Of a DNA stretch of 64,000 nt, positions 17,329-26,769 are shown piece by piece. The translations under genes and the position numbers were made by a program. The notes under the pieces are model-generated. The model had not been told where the DNA came from and searched no databases. It was given only the letters and a program-made list of their open reading frames with translations. The stretch covers positions 1 to 64,000 of the forward strand of contig CAJTQV010000007.1 in NCBI GenBank assembly GCA_910578385.1, in the 5' to 3' direction. Positions within the stretch are counted from its first letter, which is position 1. Every line of letters begins with the position of its first letter. This stretch comes from an uncultured Muribaculaceae bacterium. GTDB taxonomy: Bacteria > Bacteroidota > Bacteroidia > Bacteroidales > Muribaculaceae.

Positions 17329-18573
17329 ATGAAAAACAAGTTCATCATTTGTATGACACTCCTTTTCGGCGGTATCGCAGGCGCGCACGGCGCGTCTGCG
17401 ACCGACGGAAACGGATTCGTGACAATCAACGGTACTGACCTCGTGCAGCCCGACGGAACTAAACTTTTCATCCGTGGAACCAACCTCGGCAACTGGCTCA
17501 ACCCTGAAGGCTACATGTTCGGTTTCTCGAAGACAAACTCACCAAGATTCATCAACGAGCTTTTCTGCCAGATGGTGGGCGAGGATGACACCGCCGACTT
17601 CTGGGAGGAGTTCAAAAACAACTATATAACCCGTGGCGATGTGGAGTATATCGCCTCGACCGGAGCGAACACCATCCGTCTGCCGTTCCATTATAAACTC
17701 TTCACCGACGAGGATTATATGGGACGGGCATCGGGTCACGACGGCTTCGAGCGCATAGACAGCGTGGTCAACTGGTGCCGCGACAACAAGCTCTATCTCA
17801 TTCTCGACATGCACGATGCCCCCGGCGGACAGACCGGCGACAATATCGACGACAGCTACGGTTATCCCTGGCTTTTCGAGAGCGGGAGGGCGCAACAGAA
17901 ATTCTGCGACATCTGGGAGCGAATCGCAGCCCGCTACGCCGACGAACCGGTTATTCTCGGCTACGAGCTGATGAACGAGCCTATCGCCCACTATTTCGAG
18001 AACAAGGAGGAGCTGAACGGCAAACTCGAAGCCCTCTACAAACGTGGCACGGAAGCGATACGCCGGCATGACCGCAACCATATCATATTGCTCGGCGGTG
18101 CGCAGTGGAACGGAAACTTCGAGCCTTTCGCCGACTGGACATTCGACGACAAGCTGATGTACACCTGCCACCGTTACGGAGGCGACCCGACAGCCGACGC
18201 GATACGCGCCATAATCGACTTCCGCGACCGGACCGGCCTGCCGATGTACATGGGTGAGCTCGGCCATAACACCGACGAATGGCAGGAGTCGTTCAGCCGC
18301 ACTCTCGAAGCCAACAACATAGGCTATACCTTCTGGCCTTACAAGAAACTCGGCGATTCCTGCATGATGGGCATAGACAGGCCGGAGGGATGGGACAAGG
18401 TTGTCACTTTCTCCGAGACTCCCCGCACAAGTTATGCCGAGATCCGCGACAACCGACCCGACGCAGATTCAGTACGCATGGCAATGAAGGAGTTCATCCG
18501 CAACAGCCGTTTCGAGAACTGCCATCCGCAGGAATCGTATATCCGCTCCATCCGTCTCAACGGAGACAAATAA
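17329..18573 (+). CDS. GH5-family glycoside hydrolase, probable beta-glucanase
   Basis: A 414-residue protein with a signal peptide (about 1-24) and a single GH5 TIM barrel. The N-terminal FIRGTNLGNWLNPEGYMF is like that of exo-beta-1,3-glucanase-related GH5 proteins. TIRLPFHYKLF marks the second strand and NEP in GYELMNEP gives Glu217 as acid/base. MYMGELGHN gives Glu310 as nucleophile, and TFWPYKK lies near the end. Soluble and periplasmic by its signal (no lipobox). Exo-beta-1,3-glucanase or endo-beta-glucanase are both possible; the GH16 and GH3 neighbours favour action on beta-1,3 or mixed-linkage glucan oligosaccharides. It is separated by 83 bp from GH16 and by 60 bp from GH3, all in one direction. 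Confidence 0.88.
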   Translation: MKNKFIICMTLLFGGIAGAHGASATDGNGFVTINGTDLVQPDGTKLFIRGTNLGNWLNPEGYMFGFSKTNSPRFINELFCQMVGEDDTADFWEEFKNNYITRGDVEYIASTGANTIRLPFHYKLFTDEDYMGRASGHDGFERIDSVVNWCRDNKLYLILDMHDAPGGQTGDNIDDSYGYPWLFESGRAQQKFCDIWERIAARYADEPVILGYELMNEPIAHYFENKEELNGKLEALYKRGTEAIRRHDRNHIILLGGAQWNGNFEPFADWTFDDKLMYTCHRYGGDPTADAIRAIIDFRDRTGLPMYMGELGHNTDEWQESFSRTLEANNIGYTFWPYKKLGDSCMMGIDRPEGWDKVVTFSETPRTSYAEIRDNRPDADSVRMAMKEFIRNSRFENCHPQESYIRSIRLNGDK

Positions 18574-18633
18574 TCCCCTTAGAACGGATAACCCAGACAA
18601 CAACAGTAACAACAACTTCAGATAATACCGAAT

Positions 18634-20871
18634 ATGAAAAGACTCTGTGCAATGGCGCTGACAGTCGTGATGTCAGCCGGCGTCTTACAGACGTCAGCAA
18701 AGTCCCTGCCTGTCTACCGCGACCCGTCGCGCCCGCTCGATGAGCGGGTTGAGGATGCCCTGTCGCGCATGACCACTCAGGAGAAGATAGATATAATCCA
18801 CGCGCAGTCCAAATTCAGCTCGCGCGGCGTGCCCCGGCTCGGTCTCCCCGACCTATGGACCGACGACGGCCCCCACGGAGTACGTCCCGAGGTGCTTTGG
18901 GACGAATGGGACCAAGCCGGATGGACCAACGACTCATGCGTGGCTTTCCCCGCTCTTACATGTCTCGCCGCATCGTGGAACCCGGAGGTTTCTTATCTAT
19001 ATGGCAAGTCTGTCGGCGAGGAAGCACGATACCGTGGAAAAGATGTGCTGCTCGGCCCCGGTGTAAACATCTACCGCACACCTGTGAACGGCCGAAACTT
19101 CGAGTATATGGGCGAGGATCCATATCTCGCCTCGGTTATGGTAGTGCCCTACGTGCAGGGTCTTCAGGATTGCGGCGTGGCGGCATGTGTGAAGCACTTC
19201 GCTCTCAACAACAACGAGCTGAACCGCCACACCACAAACGTTATTGTGGATGACCGCACTCTCTACGAGATTTATCTCCCCGCCTTCAAGGCTGCCGTAC
19301 AGAAAGGCAAAGCATGGTCGATAATGGGTGCATACAACTACTACAAAGATGAGCATCTCTGTCACAATCAGCGTATGCTCAACGACATCCTCAAGAAAGA
19401 ATGGGGGTTCGACGGAGCGGTTGTCAGCGACTGGGGTGGCACACACGACACCCGTCAGGCTATCACCAATGGTCTTGACCTTGAGTTCGGAAGCTGGACC
19501 GACGGACTCGCCAACGGTGCGAGCAACGCATATGACAACTATTACATGGCCCGTCCTTATCTGGAACTTATCCGCAAGGGAGAGGTCGGCACCGAGGAGC
19601 TTGACGACAAGGCCCGCCGCGTGCTCCGCCTTATGATACGCACGGCCATGGACTATACGAAGGGTGACGGCGAGATGTGCAGCGAGGCTCACTATGATGC
19701 CGCACGCCGCATCGGCGACGAAGGCATTGTGCTTCTCCGCAACGAGAACCGGGTACTCCCCATAGCCAAGGCTCAGGGAAAGAAGATTCTTGTAGTAGGC
19801 GAGAACGCCATCAAGATGATGACCGTGGGCGGAGGCAGCAGCTCCCTAAAGGTGCAGCATGAGATTTCTCCTCTCGACGGTATCCGTGCCGCCGCCTCCA
19901 GCTGCGGTATGACCGTGGACTACGCACGCGGATATGTGGGCGATGTGACCGGTGAATACAACGGTGTGGTTACCGGTCAGAACCTCAACGATTCACGCAG
20001 TGCGGCCGAGCTTATCGCCGAGGCCGTGGGCAAAGCCCGCGAGGCAGACTATGTGATTTTCGTGGGTGGTCTCAACAAGAGTGCCGGACAGGACTGCGAG
20101 GACAGCGACCGTGCCGGACTTGAACTGCCCTATGCTCAGGACGACGTTATACGCGCCCTCGCGGCAGCCAACCCCAATTTCGTGGTGGTCAACGTAAGCG
20201 GCAACGCCGTGGCCATGCCGTGGGTAAAGGATGTTCCCGCAATCGTTCAGGCATGGTTCCTCGGCTCGGAATCCGGAAACTCGATAGCCGACGTACTCTT
20301 CGGCGAGGTCAATCCATCGGGCAAGCTTCCCTTCACATTCCCCGTCAGGCTCTCTGACAGTCCGGCACATGCGCTGGGTGCATATCCGGGTGTGAAACGT
20401 GCTGACAGCGACGTGTGGGACCTCGAATACAAGGAGGGCATACTCGTTGGATACCGCTGGCATGACACCAAGAAAATCAAGCCCCTCTTCGCCTTCGGGC
20501 ATGGGCTGAGCTATACCGACTTCACATTCGGCAAGATGACAGCCGACCGCGCGGAGACAGAAGATGGCACCGTGACCTTCACCGTGCCTGTCACCAACAG
20601 CGGAAACGTGGCCGGTGCCGAGGTGGTGCAGCTCTATATAACCGACAACAAATGCAGCGTGAGCCGTCCGGCCAAGGAACTCAAGGGCTTTGCCAAAGTG
20701 TTCCTCCAGCCCGGCGAGACCCGCGATGTCAAGATAACGATAGACCGCGACGCTCTGGCGTTCTTCGACGCCGACAGACATGAATGGGTGGCCGAACCCG
20801 GACAGTTCACTGCCTCGGCCGGTCCCGCCTCAGACAATATCAAGACAACCGTCAAATTCAAACTGAAATGA
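18634..20871 (+). CDS. GH3-family beta-glucosidase (first of two)
   Basis: A 745-residue GH3 enzyme with a signal peptide (1-22). The (beta/alpha)8 domain is followed by an alpha/beta sandwich and a C-terminal fibronectin III-like domain (about 640-740, with GNVAGAEVVQLYI and ELKGFAKVFLQPGE). KHFALNNNE and GAVVSDWGG mark the active site; Asp266 in the SDW motif is the predicted nucleophile. It removes terminal glucose from beta-glucan oligosaccharides in the periplasm. Its stop codon overlaps the start of the second GH3 gene (ATGA), so the two are co-translated. The two GH3 proteins differ enough to suggest different linkage preferences rather than a recent duplication. Confidence 0.92.
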   Translation: MKRLCAMALTVVMSAGVLQTSAKSLPVYRDPSRPLDERVEDALSRMTTQEKIDIIHAQSKFSSRGVPRLGLPDLWTDDGPHGVRPEVLWDEWDQAGWTNDSCVAFPALTCLAASWNPEVSYLYGKSVGEEARYRGKDVLLGPGVNIYRTPVNGRNFEYMGEDPYLASVMVVPYVQGLQDCGVAACVKHFALNNNELNRHTTNVIVDDRTLYEIYLPAFKAAVQKGKAWSIMGAYNYYKDEHLCHNQRMLNDILKKEWGFDGAVVSDWGGTHDTRQAITNGLDLEFGSWTDGLANGASNAYDNYYMARPYLELIRKGEVGTEELDDKARRVLRLMIRTAMDYTKGDGEMCSEAHYDAARRIGDEGIVLLRNENRVLPIAKAQGKKILVVGENAIKMMTVGGGSSSLKVQHEISPLDGIRAAASSCGMTVDYARGYVGDVTGEYNGVVTGQNLNDSRSAAELIAEAVGKAREADYVIFVGGLNKSAGQDCEDSDRAGLELPYAQDDVIRALAAANPNFVVVNVSGNAVAMPWVKDVPAIVQAWFLGSESGNSIADVLFGEVNPSGKLPFTFPVRLSDSPAHALGAYPGVKRADSDVWDLEYKEGILVGYRWHDTKKIKPLFAFGHGLSYTDFTFGKMTADRAETEDGTVTFTVPVTNSGNVAGAEVVQLYITDNKCSVSRPAKELKGFAKVFLQPGETRDVKITIDRDALAFFDADRHEWVAEPGQFTASAGPASDNIKTTVKFKLK

Positions 20872-23162
20872 AAAACATTGTAGCCATAACTTCATCATTG
20901 CTTCTGTCGGCGTCGGTGGCGTCGGCCGCAATACCCTCGACTCCTGCCGAGAAGGAGAAGATGGACAAGTTCATAAGCGAGCTTATGTCGCGAATGACTC
21001 TCGACGAGAAACTGGGACAGCTCAACCTGCCCCCCTCCGACGACATCGTGACCGGCCAGACCATCAACAGCAATATCGGTGCGGCTGTCGCAGCCGGACA
21101 GGTGGGCGGTACATTCAACATCAAGGGTGCCGCAAAAATACGTGACCTCCAGAAAATCGCCGTAGAGAACACCCGGCTCGGAATACCCCTGCTATTCGGC
21201 ATGGACGTGATTCATGGGTACGAGACCATCTTCCCGATTCCGTTGGGACTCTCCTGCACGTGGGATATGGCTGCCGTGGAACAGTCGGCACGTATCGCCG
21301 CGAAGGAGATGTCGGCGGCCGGAGTCTGCTGGACATTCAGCCCGATGGTCGATATAAGCCGTGACCCGCGCTGGGGACGCATGTCGGAAGGCTCGGGCGA
21401 GGACCCCTATCTCGGTTCGGAGGTGGCGCGTGCGATGGTACGCGGCTATCAGGGTGACAACCTGAAAAACAACGACGAGGTGATGGCCTGCGTGAAGCAT
21501 TTCGCGCTCTACGGCGCCTCTGAATCGGGCCGCGACTACAACACGGTCGATATGAGCCGCGGCCGCATGTATAACGAATATTTCGCTCCCTACAAGGCCG
21601 CTGTCGATGCCGGTGCGGGTTCGGTGATGTCTTCGTTCAATCTTGTGGACGGCATCCCGGCTACCGAGAACAAATGGCTGCTCGACGACGTGCTCCGCCG
21701 TCAGTGGAACTTCGACGGTTTCGTTGTGACCGACTACGGTTCAATCGGCGAGGTTGCCGTACATGGTCTTGAAAACCTTCCCGATGCTTCGGTGCGCTCC
21801 CTGAAGGCCGGTACCGACATGGACATGTGTTCTTTCGGTTTCATAGGTACTCTCAAGCAGAGCCTCGACGAGGGCAAGGTCTCGATGGCTGACATCGACA
21901 AGGCTGTGCGCCGTGTGCTTGAGGCCAAGTATCGTCTCGGACTCTTCGATAACCCGTACAAATACAACGATGTCGCCCGCGAGAAACGCGACATCTACAC
22001 AGCTGAGAACCGTGCCGCCGCACGTGCCATAGCCGCCAAGTCGTTCGTGCTCCTGAAGAACGAGGACGAAGTGCTTCCGCTTGCCAAGAAAGGCAAGATA
22101 GCGCTCATCGGTCCGATGGCCAACAGTGCCGTCAACATGCCCGGCACATGGAGCGTGGCTGCCGATGCCAAGAAATACAAGTCTCTCCGCCAGGGCTTCG
22201 AGGATGCTCTGAAAGGAAAGGCAGAGGTGCTTTATGCCAAGGGCAGCAATCTCTACGAGGATGCCGCGCTTGAGGCGGCCTGCGAGGTGTTCGGCCATGA
22301 CATGCGCGACCCGCGCAGCGAGCAGGAGCTTCTTGACGAGGCATTGCGTGTGGCTGCCGACGCGGATGTGATTGTGGCTGCCATGGGCGAGGCTTCCGAG
22401 TCGAGCGGCGAGTCTTCATCGAAGACCGATCTCACACTTCCAGACACGCAGCGCAGACTGTTGGAGGCTCTTCTCGCTACCGGCAAGCCCGTAGTGATGG
22501 TGAATTTCTCGGGTCGTCCCACCGTGATGACATGGGAATCAGAGAATGTACCCGCCATCCTTAACGTATGGTTCGGCGGCTCCGAGGCAGCCGATGCCAT
22601 TGCCGATGTCGTTTTCGGCGATGTCAACCCTTCGGGCAAGCTGACGGCCTCTATGCCTTACAATGTCGGTCAGGTGCCGGTCTACTACAACCATTTCAAC
22701 ACCGGACGTCCGAAAGACCCGAACGATCCCTCTTTCCAGAAATACCGTTCGAACTACATCGACTCGCCCAATGAGCCTCTGTATCCTTTCGGCTACGGTC
22801 TGAGCTATACCGATTTCGGTTACAGTGACCTTCGCCTTGACAGCAGCGAGCTGGCAGCCGACGGTGCCATAACGGCATCGGTTGTAGTGACCAACACCGG
22901 AAAGCGTGCCGGCGACGAGGTGGTACAGTTCTACATCCGCGACCTGCAGGGCAGCGTGGCTCGACCTGTCAAGGAGCTGAAGCACTTCGAGCGCATCACC
23001 CTCGCACCGGGCGAGAGCCGCACGGTCGAGTTCCGCATCACACCCGAAGACCTGAAATTCTACAACTATGATCTTGAATTCGTGGCAGAACCAGGCGAAT
23101 TCCAGATCATGGCGGGACCGGACAGCCGCCGCCTGCTCACGCAGCCCTTCACCCTGAAATAG
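20868..23162 (+). CDS. GH3-family beta-glucosidase, BglX-like (second of two)
   Basis: A 764-residue GH3 enzyme with a signal peptide (1-21, ending SVASA). It follows the periplasmic BglX pattern: DEKLGQLNLP, FGMDVIHGYETIFPIPLGL, FSPMVDISRDPRWGRMSEGSGEDPYL in pieces, KHFALYGASESGRDYN, and the nucleophile Asp289 in FVVTDYGS. The C-terminal fibronectin III-like domain ends the protein. The start is ATG 20868, within the ATGA overlap with the preceding gene; the frame extends upstream, but only as antisense-like sequence inside that gene. It is the last gene of the glucan locus and is followed by a strong terminator. Likely product is glucose from cellobiose- or laminaribiose-type oligosaccharides. 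Confidence 0.93.
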   Translation: MKNIVAITSSLLLSASVASAAIPSTPAEKEKMDKFISELMSRMTLDEKLGQLNLPPSDDIVTGQTINSNIGAAVAAGQVGGTFNIKGAAKIRDLQKIAVENTRLGIPLLFGMDVIHGYETIFPIPLGLSCTWDMAAVEQSARIAAKEMSAAGVCWTFSPMVDISRDPRWGRMSEGSGEDPYLGSEVARAMVRGYQGDNLKNNDEVMACVKHFALYGASESGRDYNTVDMSRGRMYNEYFAPYKAAVDAGAGSVMSSFNLVDGIPATENKWLLDDVLRRQWNFDGFVVTDYGSIGEVAVHGLENLPDASVRSLKAGTDMDMCSFGFIGTLKQSLDEGKVSMADIDKAVRRVLEAKYRLGLFDNPYKYNDVAREKRDIYTAENRAAARAIAAKSFVLLKNEDEVLPLAKKGKIALIGPMANSAVNMPGTWSVAADAKKYKSLRQGFEDALKGKAEVLYAKGSNLYEDAALEAACEVFGHDMRDPRSEQELLDEALRVAADADVIVAAMGEASESSGESSSKTDLTLPDTQRRLLEALLATGKPVVMVNFSGRPTVMTWESENVPAILNVWFGGSEAADAIADVVFGDVNPSGKLTASMPYNVGQVPVYYNHFNTGRPKDPNDPSFQKYRSNYIDSPNEPLYPFGYGLSYTDFGYSDLRLDSSELAADGAITASVVVTNTGKRAGDEVVQFYIRDLQGSVARPVKELKHFERITLAPGESRTVEFRITPEDLKFYNYDLEFVAEPGEFQIMAGPDSRRLLTQPFTLK

Positions 23163-23205
23163 CCTTCAAGGCGAAGAGGGCGGCCGTCCGCTCCCAATAC
23201 CCAAA

Positions 23206-23244
23206 GCCGGCGGGGTCACATCGACCCCGCCGGCAATTTATTTT
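23206..23244 (+). terminator. Terminator at the end of the glucan locus
   Basis: GCCGGCGGGGTC (23206-23217) and GACCCCGCCGGC (23223-23234) form a 12-bp GC-rich stem with a 5-nt loop, followed by an AT-rich tail with TTTATTTT. It may also stop the convergent TonB-domain transcript, though the opposite tail is poor in T. Confidence 0.85.
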
Positions 23245-23275
23245 GCTAAAGACGCAACGTCTTTTCAGATATGTT

Positions 23276-23632
23276 TTATTCGAGGGTGAAAGCTACATCG
23301 ACTTCGGCGGTGCTTTCAACCGGGGTGCCGTTGTCGTTGGCAGGAGTCCATTTGGGCATCTGCTTGACCAGACGGATTGCCTCGGCCTCAAGGTCAGGGT
23401 CAACCATGCGCTTGATCTTGATATTGCCGATTGTGCCGTCGGCCTTGACGGTGAATATCACCGATACCACACCCTCTATGCCATTGTCCTTGGCCATCTG
23501 AGGGTATTTCAGATTTGTGGTGATATACTCCTTCTCCGCATCAGCTCCACCGGGGAATGCTGCGGGGGTCGCCGCCATCGCGCCTATCGACAGTCCCAAT
23601 GCGGCTGCCATTGTCATAAGGAATTTCTTCAT
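23276..23632 (-). CDS. Stand-alone TonB C-terminal domain protein
   Basis: A 118-residue exported protein: signal peptide (1-20, ending AMAA), then one TonB C-terminal fold (EKEYITTNLKYPQMAKDNGI, EGVVSVIFTVKADGTI, IKRMVDPDLEAEAIRLVKQM, WTPANDNGTPV, VAFTLE). It lacks the N-terminal membrane anchor and proline-rich linker of a working TonB, so it cannot transduce energy by itself. Such proteins may bind the TonB box of receptors or modulate signalling. It is the last gene of a seven-gene minus-strand run whose first gene encodes an outer membrane receptor, 42 bp after the DUF2807 gene. The link to that receptor is an inference from position. Confidence 0.8.
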   Translation of the reverse strand: MKKFLMTMAAALGLSIGAMAATPAAFPGGADAEKEYITTNLKYPQMAKDNGIEGVVSVIFTVKADGTIGNIKIKRMVDPDLEAEAIRLVKQMPKWTPANDNGTPVESTAEVDVAFTLE

Positions 23633-23674
23633 AACTTTACATTTTTAGCTTAGACCAGTTTTCGGGCCGATGGA

Positions 23675-24565
23675 TTAATCGTATATCCTTCCGGTGCCCT
23701 GATTTAATTTCGTGATACGGGTGGCTTTGAGTCCGGTGGCACGTATGTCACCCGTACCCTGATTGGTCAGAGTCACGGTCGTGGCATCACCGCTTATCTG
23801 CACATCTCCCGAACCCTGGTTCAGCACGCGCATACTGGTGGAGTCTATATTCTTAACCTGAATATTGCCTGAACCCTGCGACACGATGTCAACCGATGTG
23901 GTGTCGGCATCGCCTACGCGTATGTGACCCGAACCCTGGCTTGTAACCTTAAGTGTGGTACCGTCAAGATTTCCGATTGTAATATCTCCCGAACCTGAGC
24001 TGCTTATCTGCATACCGGTACAGTCAATTTTGGTGACCGATATCGAGCCGGAACCGAACGACTGGAGCTTTGCCGATGTGCAATCCATGGCTCCTACCTT
24101 GATGTTGCCTGAACCGAACGATGTCACAGAACCCAGATCACGCACCGAGCCGCGTATCACCAGATTCCCCTTGGTCCCGGACTGCCTGTTACCGGCATAG
24201 CTGATTGTCAACACACCGTTTGAGACGTTGATGAAATAATCGTCGAGATATTTCTGCGAGCCCTCCACAACGATGTCCGTTTTGCCATAAACAAGGGTGA
24301 CATCAAGAGCCGTGTGATTGGTTATACCCTTTATATCGCCGGTTATTCGCATAAGCTCCGAACCGGAGGTTGACTTCCTGACAGTAGTTTTCTTGCTCTT
24401 TTCCTTGCGCTTCTCATTCTTTGCCTGGCGTTTCTCACTTTTTTCTGAGCTTGACACTGTATAAGTCTGGTGCCCGGTGCTCCGGTCACTTCTTTTACGT
24501 GCATCTGCCAGCGATGAACCTGCCGCAATGAGCAACGCCAGAATCCAAATAATCCTCTTTTCCAT
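23675..24565 (-). CDS. DUF2807 (GIN-domain) beta-helix protein
   Basis: A 296-residue exported protein. The signal peptide (about 1-20) leads to a Lys/Glu-rich stretch (about 40-62). From about residue 75 onward a right-handed beta-helix of short repeats follows, each with a GSG or GTG turn (FGSGNIKV, SSGSGDITIG, SQGSGHIRVG, NQGSGDVQISG, NQGTGDIRATG). This is the DUF2807 pattern, once described as a putative autotransporter adhesin head; its biochemical role is unknown. Genes of this family are often found in Bacteroidota near sigma/anti-sigma pairs, as here. The ladder of nearly identical turns makes the DNA mildly repetitive. It sits 31 bp after the phosphatase gene. Confidence 0.85.
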   Translation of the reverse strand: MEKRIIWILALLIAAGSSLADARKRSDRSTGHQTYTVSSSEKSEKRQAKNEKRKEKSKKTTVRKSTSGSELMRITGDIKGITNHTALDVTLVYGKTDIVVEGSQKYLDDYFINVSNGVLTISYAGNRQSGTKGNLVIRGSVRDLGSVTSFGSGNIKVGAMDCTSAKLQSFGSGSISVTKIDCTGMQISSSGSGDITIGNLDGTTLKVTSQGSGHIRVGDADTTSVDIVSQGSGNIQVKNIDSTSMRVLNQGSGDVQISGDATTVTLTNQGTGDIRATGLKATRITKLNQGTGRIYD

Positions 24566-24596
24566 ATCCTTATCCTTTGGTCATCAACATATTTGA

Positions 24597-25145
24597 TCAA
24601 TTCTTCTCAATAAGTCCGACAAGTTCCCCACAGGCATCCTCAAGCAGATTCAGTACCAACTGGAAACCTGCCGCTCCCTCGTAATATGGGTCTGGCACTG
24701 AGTCGTAAGTCGGATGCGAAGCCGCGAAATCGGTCATGCGCACAATCTTGCTGTCGCGTTCCTCAGTATCGGCCAACCCATGAAGGTCATCGATGTTGCG
24801 GTCGTCCATGCCGACAACTATGTCGAAATAGTCAAGGTCTGTGGCACGGATCACGCGTGAACGGTGTTCCAGCCGATAGCCGCGTTCATAGGCCGCACGT
24901 CTCATTCGGGGATCCGGAAGGTCTCCGGCATGTCCGCCATAGAATCCTGCCGAGTCACATTCCACTGCCACTCCCCTGTCGGCTGCGATGCACTCGGTTA
25001 TGCCCTGTGCTGCCGGACTGCGGCATATGTTGCCAAGACATACGAACAGTATTCTTGGTGCGCGACCCTCCTCGCGTGCCACGCGGCACGCCTCCTTTAC
25101 TATATCCATGCCGCGCCCGGTCGGTCTTGTCTCTCTGCGTATCAC
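24597..25145 (-). CDS. Low-molecular-weight protein tyrosine phosphatase
   Basis: A 182-residue cytoplasmic phosphatase. The P-loop CLGNICRS (Cys36 to Arg42) holds the nucleophile, and DPYY in SVPDPYY near residue 150 gives the general acid Asp. The core is normal in length. About 25 residues precede the usual start (ILFVCLGNICRS), so a start at the Met13 codon is possible. It lies inside the sigma/anti-sigma run, 13 bp after the DUF4252-like gene. Substrates could be phosphotyrosine proteins of surface polysaccharide synthesis or the signalling proteins encoded nearby; the latter is only a positional inference. All catalytic residues are intact. Confidence 0.92.
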   Translation of the reverse strand: MIRRETRPTGRGMDIVKEACRVAREEGRAPRILFVCLGNICRSPAAQGITECIAADRGVAVECDSAGFYGGHAGDLPDPRMRRAAYERGYRLEHRSRVIRATDLDYFDIVVGMDDRNIDDLHGLADTEERDSKIVRMTDFAASHPTYDSVPDPYYEGAAGFQLVLNLLEDACGELVGLIEKN

Positions 25146-25158
25146 TTTATCGAACAGC

Positions 25159-25938
25159 TTATTTAATGTTTTCGTTAAGACGTATCATATTCTGCCAGTC
25201 TATGCCGCTGAATATCCCGTTCCAGTCAATCTTGGCGAGATCCTCAAGACTTTCGAGATTCTCCAGACATTCGAGTCCCTCAAGATTCTTCAGATTCTCA
25301 AGGCTGCTGAAGTCGAGCGTCAGCCCGAGGTCCGCAAGGCGCGAAAGGTCTGCAAGTCCGGAACCCAGCGCATCACGCCTCAACGGAAAGATATTCCCAC
25401 CCCACCCGGCATCGGAGTAACTTTTATCATTAGACCGTTCGAGGCCATTTTTCCAATCAATGACTACTATCTCGCAAGTATTCGGCGCATCCGAACTCCA
25501 GATAATCATCTGCGTGACCTTGTTGTCTCCGAGAAATTTCTCATATACGAAATATTCCTGCGCTCCCTGTGTGGTTTTCATCACCACCTCCACATCAGGA
25601 TTCTTCTTGAGATAATCCTTCAGAATTTTCCGCGCTTTGCTCACTGATTCTTCAGAATAACAAGCATATGAATACAGTGCCGAGAAGCCCCGGCTGAGAT
25701 TCATGCTGTGCTGACCGTCGCGGCTGTACCAGTATTTCTGGTTGTGGGCGAAACGTCCTGACACATAGGTACTCTCTACCTGCGGCATCCCTGCGAGGTC
25801 CGCGAAAAGCTCCTCTGCATTGGCCGCAGATGGACAGAGCGCTGCGGCTGTAAACGCCACGATCATCATCATGGCACGAAGCATCTTCTTGTATTCCATT
25901 TTTATCATATCCTTATACATAGCTTGAAAGTTTGACAT
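25159..25938 (-). CDS. Exported DUF4252-like protein with leucine-rich tail
   Basis: A 259-residue exported protein. A signal peptide is clear (MMMIVAFTAAALCPSAANA); the start could be the first Met, 4 nt after the upstream stop, or the internal Met14 codon at 25899, which would give a normal 28-residue signal. The middle (about 45-175, with YVSGRF, KDYLKKNPDVEVVMK and TCEIVVIDWKNG) resembles DUF4252, a family seen next to ECF sigma/anti-sigma pairs in Bacteroidales; the match is from memory and moderate. The tail (about 195-255) is a run of short Leu/Glu/Asn units (SLENLKNLEG, LECLENLESLED), possibly amphipathic helix or short leucine-rich repeats. Function unknown. It is probably co-regulated with the sigma factor. 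Confidence 0.6.
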   Translation of the reverse strand: MSNFQAMYKDMIKMEYKKMLRAMMMIVAFTAAALCPSAANAEELFADLAGMPQVESTYVSGRFAHNQKYWYSRDGQHSMNLSRGFSALYSYACYSEESVSKARKILKDYLKKNPDVEVVMKTTQGAQEYFVYEKFLGDNKVTQMIIWSSDAPNTCEIVVIDWKNGLERSNDKSYSDAGWGGNIFPLRRDALGSGLADLSRLADLGLTLDFSSLENLKNLEGLECLENLESLEDLAKIDWNGIFSGIDWQNMIRLNENIK

Positions 25939-25942
25939 GGTT

Positions 25943-26758
25943 TTAATTCATTAGTTTAGTCATTTCTACATCGTACTGCGCCGATATATCCTGCATTTTA
26001 TACGACTCCTGCACCACATTGCCTTCGAGACGGGCGAAAACAGAACTTACAAAAGCATTCGCCTCGCACTCATTATCAATCACATGGTAGTTGTCTGCAA
26101 GCAACCGGGCCTCCTCTTCGGCCGACAGATACATATCGTCCTCATCCCAATAGGAGTCTTCCTCGCGCCCGCTGCTTAAATCAGCGGCGGTTTCTTTGAC
26201 CGGAGCTGCGGAACGTCTCGCCATGCGGGGTTTGCTTTTGCCGGCGGATGCCGGGACAGATGCCGATGCAATTGCCACTGACTCTTCAGCGGAAGCAGCG
26301 GAGATTACCGAAGGAGCCGGTGTCACCGTCGGTTTAGGTACAGCCGCATACTGACCCGGAACTGTGTCCCCCGGCAACTCGGGCACTGTCACGGTCCTGA
26401 AGCCGAGCCATCCAGCCAACAGACATGCAGCAACACCTCCGGCGGCGAGAATCCGTCTGCGCCATGTCGAGGCTCTGTTCCGGTTCGTGTGCGCCTCACG
26501 TGCAATCTCGGCATCGAGAGCTGCGGCAATACGGTCAGAGTATTCCACCGGCATATCAACCGGAGAATCCATTACTTCTGACATCACATCACCCATACCT
26601 GTGAACAGGCGGCGTTCCGCTTCAAGGTCTTCGGGCAGTTCCGTGGCCGTAGCAAAGAACTCCATGAGTCCGCGCTCCTCGTCGGGAGATGTCTCTCCGG
26701 CATACCACCGGTCGAGTGTACCTCTTATTTCGTTGATTTTATTACTATTCATTATCAT
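25943..26758 (-). CDS. Putative anti-sigma factor, single-pass membrane protein
   Basis: A 271-residue protein coded 11 bp after the ECF sigma factor gene. The N-terminal ~90 residues are acidic and helical and could bind sigma. A basic stretch (RNRASTWRRR) precedes one membrane segment (ILAAGGVAACLLAGWLGF, about 106-123). A Pro/Ala/Ser-rich periplasmic linker with many Val and Lys follows, and then a charged C-terminal region. No zinc-binding ZAS motif (HxxxCxxC) is seen, so it is of the non-zinc type common in Bacteroidota. It would hold the sigma factor inactive at the membrane until a periplasmic signal arrives. The start may also be the second Met at 26752. Assignment rests on topology and position. 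Confidence 0.65.
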   Translation of the reverse strand: MIMNSNKINEIRGTLDRWYAGETSPDEERGLMEFFATATELPEDLEAERRLFTGMGDVMSEVMDSPVDMPVEYSDRIAAALDAEIAREAHTNRNRASTWRRRILAAGGVAACLLAGWLGFRTVTVPELPGDTVPGQYAAVPKPTVTPAPSVISAASAEESVAIASASVPASAGKSKPRMARRSAAPVKETAADLSSGREEDSYWDEDDMYLSAEEEARLLADNYHVIDNECEANAFVSSVFARLEGNVVQESYKMQDISAQYDVEMTKLMN

Positions 26759-26769
26759 GAGGAAAGAGT

